The translations under genes and the position numbers were made by a program. A stretch of 42,538 nucleotides of DNA, taken from NCBI GenBank assembly GCA_051453625.1, contig JBOZIK010000001.1:140294696-140337233 (forward strand), written 5' to 3'. The notes under the pieces were generated by a model. It worked only from the letters and a program-made list of their open reading frames with translations, was not told where the DNA came from and ran no database searches. This stretch comes from Welwitschia mirabilis. Lineage: Eukaryota; Gnetophyta; Gnetopsida; Welwitschiales. Positions 36,766 to 42,538 of this stretch are shown one piece after another (the stretch's first letter is position 1; each line of letters starts with the position of its first letter).

Positions 36766-37434
36766 GATAGAAGTACTAGCATTAGAGATTCATCTAGATT
36801 AGGAGAACTTATCCCCTACTATTTTCTGAATTTTCTCTTACCTTATTCCTTTAGAGGCCATTATAATATTAATTGATCATCTTTTAAACATGACTTATGT
36901 GTTTATTTCATTTCTATAACTAGTCTTTGAGTTGGGCATTTTACTATGGTAAGATTGGATTTAGCCAATCTTAAGACATTCACAAATCTATGAACTTTAG
37001 TTTGAAGGAATATTCTTTATTTTTGGTGTTTTTCTTAATTATTAAAAGGTTATAAATTGTATAAGGGTGTTCTTTTTCATCTTTTATCTTATTACTTTAC
37101 CTTTTTCTTTTGGAGTATTTAGTTATGTGAAATGTTTCTTTGTTATGCATAATAACAATAATAAAAAAAATTAAAAAAAAGATGAAATAATACCACAATG
37201 TTTTATATTCAAGATAGCTTAAAAACATGATCACCATGATGTCCTATCATAAGTACACTAGGGTAAAGTTTTCTAAGTGAGGCCTTTAGTAATGTAATAT
37301 GGTAGTTGTGGAAACTTCATTATGAGGTCAATTGGCCATGTGCCACAAGTCCTTACTTTTGTAACCATGCTTCACAAGTCCTTACTTAAAGGCTGTAAGA
37401 TTAGTGGTATTCCTAGTTTCATCAAAGGCATTGA
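36766..37434 (+). mobile_element. Element B 3' region
   Basis: Aligns with 28,501-29,195 of element A. Where A continues for a further kilobase to its LTR, B breaks off at a shared GGCATTG and runs straight into a second gag copy. No long frame or env-like motif is visible. Confidence 0.55.
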
Positions 37435-38160
37435 TTTTGGAATAAAATTAGAGAAAAAACACTCAAATGGTTTTAGATCTAAAAGTGATAATTGAAAGGA
37501 ATGTGGATCCAATTTATGATTTGTGTGAAGACAACTAATACGTGACTAAAGAATGTCCTTTATTATAATCTTACAAAGAGAAAATTAATAAAGAAGTATG
37601 TAAATTCAACCAAAGTTTTTAAACTTTAGGGATCAAAATTAAAATCAAAATCAATTTCAACTTAGGATAAATGGATAACTCAAATTTTAAAATTTTGAGA
37701 ACAAATTCAGTAACTTGCAAACAAATCATCCAAATTTCCAACCATTTAGAAATACATTCAAGAATGCAAAATTTCAATCAAATAACTCTTACATCCAATC
37801 AAGTAGCTCAAATTATTAAGCAAGTACATCAATTTCTAAAAATTAAAATTAGACACTTAGAAATTTCATTAATGAATAAAGATAATCTAAAAATAATAAA
37901 AACACAAATATATAAAATCTAGTAAATATTCTTCAATAAACTGTGCTTACAAATTAAAGACCATAAGGATCACTTGCAACACAACCTTTATCAAACTGTA
38001 ATAAAGTAAGGAGGGATTGTAAGGTTGTAACAAGAAGTGCAAATGAGATAACACATCCTATCCATAAGGCTTTAGCTTCTAAAACAGAAGAAGTGGAGGA
38101 CATAAAATATTAAAAAATCAGAACTACCTTTCTCCTTTAATTGATAAGCTTAGTAAAAAA
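37435..38160 (+). pseudogene. gag: Second gag fragment (copy C), broken zinc knuckle
   Basis: TQMVLDLKVIIERNVDPIYDL aligns in pieces with B EMILDAKLVTKKNVLSICNL. The knuckle at 37,515-37,556 reads YDLCEDN*YVTKEC, so the first Cys and the His have both become Tyr (TGT to TAT; CAC to TAC) and a stop has arisen. Downstream NFNQITLTSNQVAQIIKQVH and HLEISLMNKDNLK may be a coiled gag tail. It has no LTR, PBS or gag N-terminus of its own. Confidence 0.6.
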
Positions 38161-38539
38161 ATTTCTTTACAAGATAAAGAAAAGACATCTATTGTCCCTT
38201 CGCTTGATAGATTAAATACCAATCCTATCATTGATGATTATCTTAAAGCCTTAATACAATATGTAAGCATAAATTTACCATTTTGGAAACTCTTGCAAGA
38301 AAATCATAAATATTATAAGTTATGGATAGGAGAAAACAATAATGAAACATATCCAGTAAAGTCTTCCTACCCTTATCTATAACCAAGTAAGTTTTGCAAA
38401 AATGTATAAAATTTAAGAATTCTTGAGCAATAATGATTAGTATCACATTAGAAGGAAATAATAGAATTAAAAAATCTTAATAAATATAGAAGAAAATGTT
38501 AATATTATACCTTTTCACATTTGTCAAAGAGTTGATTGA

Positions 38540-38870
38540 AAAAGTATAATTAAGCCTAGATGTATTATCTTAAAACTAGTAAATGTATCAATGAAGAAAT
38601 CTTTAAAAGTGATAAAAAATTAGTGATTTAAATTAAGAAAGTATTCCATCCAATAGATTTGGTTATAGTTGTATTTGATCATAATGGAGGTTATCTAGTA
38701 TTTCTAGATAGAGAATTTTTTGAAATATTCCATTGTATTATTAATACATAAACTAAAATGATGAAGTGTTAGTTAGAAAATAAAAAGTTTACCATTAGGG
38801 TTTTTTATTCTACTAAAAAGAACATAGGTAATGAATGGAATGTAGATTAAGAAATTGAGTTAACATTATT
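38540..38870 (+). pseudogene. Copy C protease remnant
   Basis: DLVIVVFDHNGGYLVFLDREF and LENKKFTIRVFYSTKKNIGNE align directly with the protease of B at 34,090-34,275. Stops interrupt it, and the catalytic triad is not seen. Downstream to 39,180 the linker to RT is readable only in pieces. Confidence 0.6.
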
Positions 38871-39188
38871 TTTATAGCATCATCCACTTAAAGAGACATA
38901 GTTAATTAATCATAAGCCTATCTTGTATGATGATCCACTTGTATTAAAAAATTTAAAAGCTTTTAATTATGATGAATGCAACTCTAAACATTTAGGAACT
39001 AGTTGTTTTAATTAGAAGAATGAAGAAACTGAAAAAATAATCCATGAAAACATCTAATGTCTAAAAATAATTGAGATTTTTTATTTTTAGAATATCATCC
39101 AACTCTATTATCTGGATAATGATCTTAAATAATAGTCAAGTCTAAGAAAAGTTTAATAGAAACTAAAAATTTGAATTTAAATTTAAAA

Positions 39189-39676
39189 CCTTTACCCAGT
39201 GAACTAAAATATATCTTTCTATGTGATGATCAAAATAAACTATTGATAAATAATAAGAATATTTTTCCTTAATAAGAATTAATTTTAATCTTACTTTTAA
39301 ATTCTAAGATTAATGTGTTTTTTTTAGACCACAAAGATTTAACAGCCATTTCTACTTCCATTGTTTAGCATAAAATCTACCTTGAGGATAATGTAAAACT
39401 TGGTAAATGACCCAAACATAGACTATATTTAGTCCTTAAAAAGTAATAAAAGCTAAAATCATTAAATTAATGGATTCTAGAATTATTTATGCCTTATTTT
39501 GTAGTGAGTGGGTTTTCCCTTTAATGTTAGTACCTAAGAAAGATGGGAAGTAGAAAATTTATATTGATTTTAAGAAGCTAAATCAAGTGACAAAAAAAAA
39601 CCATTTTTCTTTATCTTTCCTTGACCAGATACTTAATAAAATTTAAGGACATATCTTTCATTGCTTTTTTAATAAG
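39189..39676 (+). pseudogene. Copy C reverse transcriptase N-terminal half, cut by gap
   Basis: PLPSELKYIFLCDDQNKLL aligns with the RT lead-in of B, followed by HKDLTAIST, IYLEDN, VPKKDGK (about 39,529) and KKLNQVTKK. The sequence is lost in a 100-N gap just before the first catalytic block. No integrase follows on the other side of the gap. Confidence 0.65.
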
Positions 39677-39776
39677 NNNNNNNNNNNNNNNNNNNNNNNN
39701 NNNNNNNNNNNNNNNNNNNNNNNNNNNNNNNNNNNNNNNNNNNNNNNNNNNNNNNNNNNNNNNNNNNNNNNNNNNN
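39677..39776. other. Assembly gap (100 N)
   Basis: Exactly 100 N, a conventional gap of unknown size. Left is plus-strand RT of copy C and right is chromovirus LTR, so the join is not demonstrated by sequence. Confidence 0.95.
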
Positions 39777-40331
39777 GGTATAAAAGTACAAAATTACAAA
39801 CTACAATCACAACTTGCAAAGCTTTCACTAGCTCTTCATAATAGTGATATCCAAAATCCTCATCCTACGTTCTACCACTTTGGTTACTTTAATTCTTGGT
39901 AGCCTTCAAGAGAAAATACAAGTGGGTCATGGTCTAATACAAAGAACATTATCCTTAAGTTTCTATTAAAAAACTCCTCTTAACTTTCCAACTCCAAGAT
40001 CTCTCACTTATCGATTCTTAACTCCAACTCCCAAGGCATACTTTTCATCTTACGGCTCACTTTTATTTATAAGACTTTAAGAGGAATCTTAAACATGAAT
40101 AAATCCTCTAATATTAGCCTCTTACACACTTTACCATATAAAGATTCTAGACATAGCATATTTATATCACTTAGATTTCTTTTAACATGGTAAACTCAAT
40201 GGCTACTCATTTTTAACATGGCAATTACAAATATAGATTTTATTTTCTATAGAAGTGCACCAAAACTTTAGTAAATAGGATCCTAACTAAAGCACATTCT
40301 TCATTTTTATTTTTTTAAGAGTGCTGCTACA
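39777..40331 (-). mobile_element. Chromovirus-like LTR, copy 2
   Basis: Aligns with 13,578-14,090 in the same orientation. On the minus strand it begins TGTAGCAGCACTC at 40,331 and has a TATAAATA at about 40,064-40,071. It may be the 5' LTR of the minus-strand element whose pol lies at 14.1-15.8 and 23.2-23.7 kb, or a separate solo or partial LTR. Its other end is lost in the gap. Confidence 0.55.
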
Positions 40332-41280
40332 TCATGTAACTAATATTGATTATAATACGATAATGATTTCATGAAAAGAATAGTTCAAAGAAATAATAAA
40401 ATTAAGGAGAAACATATTAAAAATAGTTTATCATAAATATTATAAAAGATAAAAGATATACATGAGTGTTGAAGATTACTTAATATGTGAGTACTCTCAC
40501 TTTTATAATTAGTTTTCAATCATTGTGTTTGGATAAGAAAATAATAAATAATAAAGAGTTATAACCATTAATGTTTTTCAGTAAGAAAATTTGATAATGA
40601 AGCCTAAATAATAAATCATCACACATGTAGTAAGCTGTTCANNNNNNNNTGGATTTTAATAAAATGAACTACCAATTTGGTAATTTAGTAAATTATTTAT
40701 TACATAAAGTAAGTAAGTCTAAGAAACACTAAATCTACAATATGATAACAAAAATTAATAGAGATTTCAAAACAAAAACATCCTAATAAAAACAAAAATC
40801 TATACATAATGTTAGAAAGCATTTAATAATGAAAGAGTAATTACTAGTTTTAGTATAATTATTGTATGGTTTCATATGTCTAGTCTCTTCACATATGATA
40901 GATTCTAGTGTAACATCATCTAAGTGGTGCTTAAAGATTACACAACCCAATTTATGTTCATTAGATATGTTTAATATGATATGGATAAGAAATATTGAAA
41001 TTACTAAGAGAGGGAGTTGTTAGAATAATAGTGATAAGTTTTATTCTTATACACACATTAAAAAGCTATGTAAAACATTTTCAAATATTTATGATGTTTA
41101 GATTTTACATAATAACATTTTATGTGTGTGTGAGAGAGACATTTGAAATTTCACCTAATACTTGTTTATAAGCATAACACTTTATATCTATTTTATCATA
41201 ATATGAAAAATTAAAAAGTTATCATTTTCATTCAATACCATTATAGTATTAACTTTGTGAAAGACAACCATGTTAGGTTT

Positions 41281-41281
<1 letters not shown>
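40332..41281. other. No gene recognised; includes 8-N gap
   Basis: AT-rich sequence with an 8-N gap at 40,642-40,649. The only motif noted is a purine run AAGAGAGGGAG followed by TTGTTAGAATAATAG near 41,006-41,031, which recalls a copia-type LTR junction but is unsupported. Confidence 0.4.

Positions 41282-41309
<28 letters not shown>
41282..41309. repeat. Poly-T run of 28
   Basis: An uninterrupted T28. It could be the poly(A) tail of a minus-strand retroposon, but no body was recognised next to it. Confidence 0.9.
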
Positions 41310-41317
<8 letters not shown>

Positions 41318-41515
41318 ATTTTTTTTAAACAAATTAACTAACCATGAAGGTCCTAAATAGCCATAATTATATGTTGAAACTTACGCCCACATTACTTGCA
41401 TGCAATGACTTTGAAAACCATGCCACTAAATAATAAGAAAAAAAGATATGCTAGCTCATGTTCTTAACATATAGTTACAAGAATTAAATTCTTTTTTTTT
41501 TTAACTTGTTAATAG

Positions 41516-41680
41516 ACTGGCAATTTAGTGGTGGGACACTCATCCTCCATTCAAAAGGTCAACATCCCCACTGAAATCATCTTTTATTAGCAACAGTGTA
41601 GTACATCAATTAGTGAGGCACTCATCCTCCACCTAAGAAGCTTCGTCCTTCACATTGTAAGACATGGGTTCAAACCTTTA
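41516..41680 (+). repeat. tRNA-like SINE head, two partial copies
   Basis: A segment with an A-box-like GGCAATTTAGTGGTGGGAC (from about 41,519) is followed by CACTCATCCTCCA (41,537-41,549). About 82 bp later a second one reads ATTAGTGAGGCACTCATCCTCCA across 41,609-41,631 and is followed by a good B box, GGGTTCAAACC (41,666-41,676). This is the arrangement of a tRNA-derived pol III promoter as in plant SINEs. No clear tail or target duplication was found. Confidence 0.4.
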
Positions 41681-41810
41681 AGTACTTAACTTAGCTCTAG
41701 AAATTCTATAAAACCTTAAATATAATTATAATCATAAAAAATTTTTACTTCAACATCCCCTACACTCTTCTTATCTTTAGTTTACATTTATATTCTTAAA
41801 AGGTTCTTTT

Positions 41811-41828
41811 ATATATATATATATATAT
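41811..41828. repeat. (AT)9 microsatellite
   Basis: Nine AT units mark the left edge of the more GC-rich, promoter-like segment. Confidence 0.9.
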
Positions 41829-41978
41829 GCCCAACTTGTCCATGCTTGGAAGCTACTGAATGCTCTGTAAATTCTTTTAAGTCGGTTACTAAATCGAAAT
41901 GCATATTTTAAGTCGGTTAGCTTCCATCAATCAAGTTACGCAATGATTTCGATTTAGTAAACGAGTGCCCAACTTGTC
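41828..41978 (+). promoter_or_regulatory. Promoter-like block with direct and inverted repeats
   Basis: TGCCCAACTTGTC occurs at 41,828-41,840 and 41,966-41,978, each time followed by ATTCTTTTA a few tens of bases on. TTTTAAGTCGGTTA occurs at 41,875-41,888 and 41,906-41,919. A perfect 15-bp inverted repeat pairs TTACTAAATCGAAAT (41,886-41,900) with ATTTCGATTTAGTAA (41,946-41,960). It lies 500-600 bp before the possible exon at the right edge. A regulatory role is inferred; a small transposon remnant is the alternative. Confidence 0.45.
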
Positions 41979-42008
41979 ATGGTCGGTAGATTCTTTTAGA
42001 ACGCGCAA

Positions 42009-42259
42009 AGTCAAATTTTCTGTGTGCCGCATGTCCAATTCACGGTCAATTGGTCCGACCTTTTGAACACTGGAAAATATTCAGTAAGCCTTTGACTCGT
42101 GGAAANNNNNNNNNNNNNNNNNNNNNNNNNNNNNNNNNNNNNNNNNNNNNNNNNNNNNNNNNNNNNNNNNNNNNNNNNNNNNNNNNNNNNNNNNNNNNNN
42201 NNNNNTGTCAATTGGTCCGACCTTTTGAACACTGGAAAATATTCAGTAAGCCTTTGACT
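42009..42259 (+). promoter_or_regulatory. W-box cluster (WRKY-type sites)
   Basis: TTGAC[CT] cores, the site bound by plant WRKY factors, occur at 42,009-42,014 (as AGTCAA), 42,044-42,049 (as GGTCAA), 42,092-42,097 and 42,254-42,259 (TTGACT). The last is in the duplicated flank of a gap, so the real number may be three. A GGCCAAT near 42,307 resembles a CCAAT box. Confidence 0.35.
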
Positions 42260-42267
42260 CGTGGAAA
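42045..42267 (+). repeat. 61-bp duplication flanking a 100-N gap
   Basis: 42,045-42,105 is repeated exactly at 42,207-42,267 (both start GTCAATTGGTCCGACC and end TTTGACTCGTGGAAA), with exactly 100 N at 42,106-42,205. The likely cause is two overlapping contig ends that were not merged. Confidence 0.9.
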
Positions 42268-42458
42268 AGTACGTGAAAAAAAATTGAATAAATTTGATGT
42301 CTTGGCGGCCAATACATACAAAAATATCTATCGACTGACTTTACTATAGGATTTCTGGGCCGTGCATTCTCCTTTGTTTTATTACATCCAATTCCAAAAA
42401 AAATCTTAATAAATGTCTCTATGAGGTAGCCAGAAGATAAAAGAGAAACGAAACAGAG

Positions 42459-42538
42459 ATGCTCAGGGGAAGGATAGGGTTGGCGATGGAAGGGAAGCGA
42501 ATTGGTAGAAACTGGCCTTGCTCTCCACCGGCCGAGAC
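42459..42538 (+). CDS. Possible first exon of a gene, partial at right edge
   Basis: From ATG at 42,459 the frame stays open to the end of the window, 26 codons: MLRGRIGLAMEGKRIGRNWP and on. The base composition changes sharply here, with GC near half, unlike the AT-rich DNA to the left, and purine-rich sequence resembling a plant 5' UTR precedes it. The peptide is rich in Arg and Gly with no recognised motif; a transit peptide is conceivable. It could equally be untranslated leader, or a gene on the other strand, whose frames are also open here. The family cannot be named from so little. Confidence 0.3.
   Translation, partial: MLRGRIGLAMEGKRIGRNWPCSPPAE

Noticed and set aside
41006-41031. 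Possible copia-type polypurine tract and LTR start (AAGAGAGGGAG then TGTTAGAATAATAG)
   Set aside because: No copia RT/RNase H end could be read upstream, and no second LTR copy exists in the window.
42011-42349. Open frames of 73 and 99 codons across the gap near the right edge
   Set aside because: They read through 100 N and a duplicated contig end, and carry no motif.
1-42538. CRISPR-like, phage, toxin-antitoxin or other prokaryotic system
   Set aside because: The repeats here are retroelement LTRs and leaders; there are no regularly spaced short repeats with unique spacers, no operons and no ribosome binding sites.

Overview
This looks like plant nuclear DNA from gene-poor heterochromatin. 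It is very AT-rich, has almost no open reading frames above 100 codons, and is filled with old Ty3/gypsy retrotransposons in several layers. Three primer-binding sites match the tRNA-Asp type used by the plant Athila/Tat clade. A woody eudicot such as grapevine would fit, but the sequence alone does not prove the species. No tRNA, rRNA, CRISPR array or bacterial operon was seen.

Layout. 1-1090 is a truncated LTR of the same family as the elements at 23.7-31.4 kb. 1.1-8.4 kb is AT-rich DNA with only small repeats. 8.4-10.1 kb holds a plus-strand LINE-type reverse transcriptase pseudogene. 10.1-13.6 kb is unassigned. 13.6-15.8 kb is the 3' part of a minus-strand chromovirus-like gypsy element (LTR, integrase, part of RT). 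This is interrupted at 15,807 by a complete but decayed LTR element, here E2 (15,807-23,182), and the N-terminal part of the same minus-strand RT resumes at 23,183-23,691. From 23,692 there is a chain of related plus-strand elements. A is LTR, PBS, repeat-rich leader, unusual coding region without a recognisable protease or RT, integrase tail, LTR. B starts at the LTR shared with A and has PBS, leader, gag, protease, RT, an RNase H remnant and integrase. C is a second gag-protease-RT copy joined directly to the 3' region of B and cut by a 100-N gap. A second copy of the chromovirus LTR follows at 39.8-40.3 kb and may be the far end of the interrupted minus-strand element.

The last 700 bases differ: GC rises, promoter-like direct and inverted repeats and W-box motifs appear, and a possible first exon runs off the right edge.

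No element looks active. At the sites where a conserved residue or PBS base can be checked, most changes are C to T or G to A, as expected after long cytosine methylation. The least familiar material is the A/B family's leader and LTR architecture (a reiterated hairpin-forming motif, a ~110-bp leader repeat with possible splice sites) and the unusual coding region of element A. All boundaries were placed by eye.
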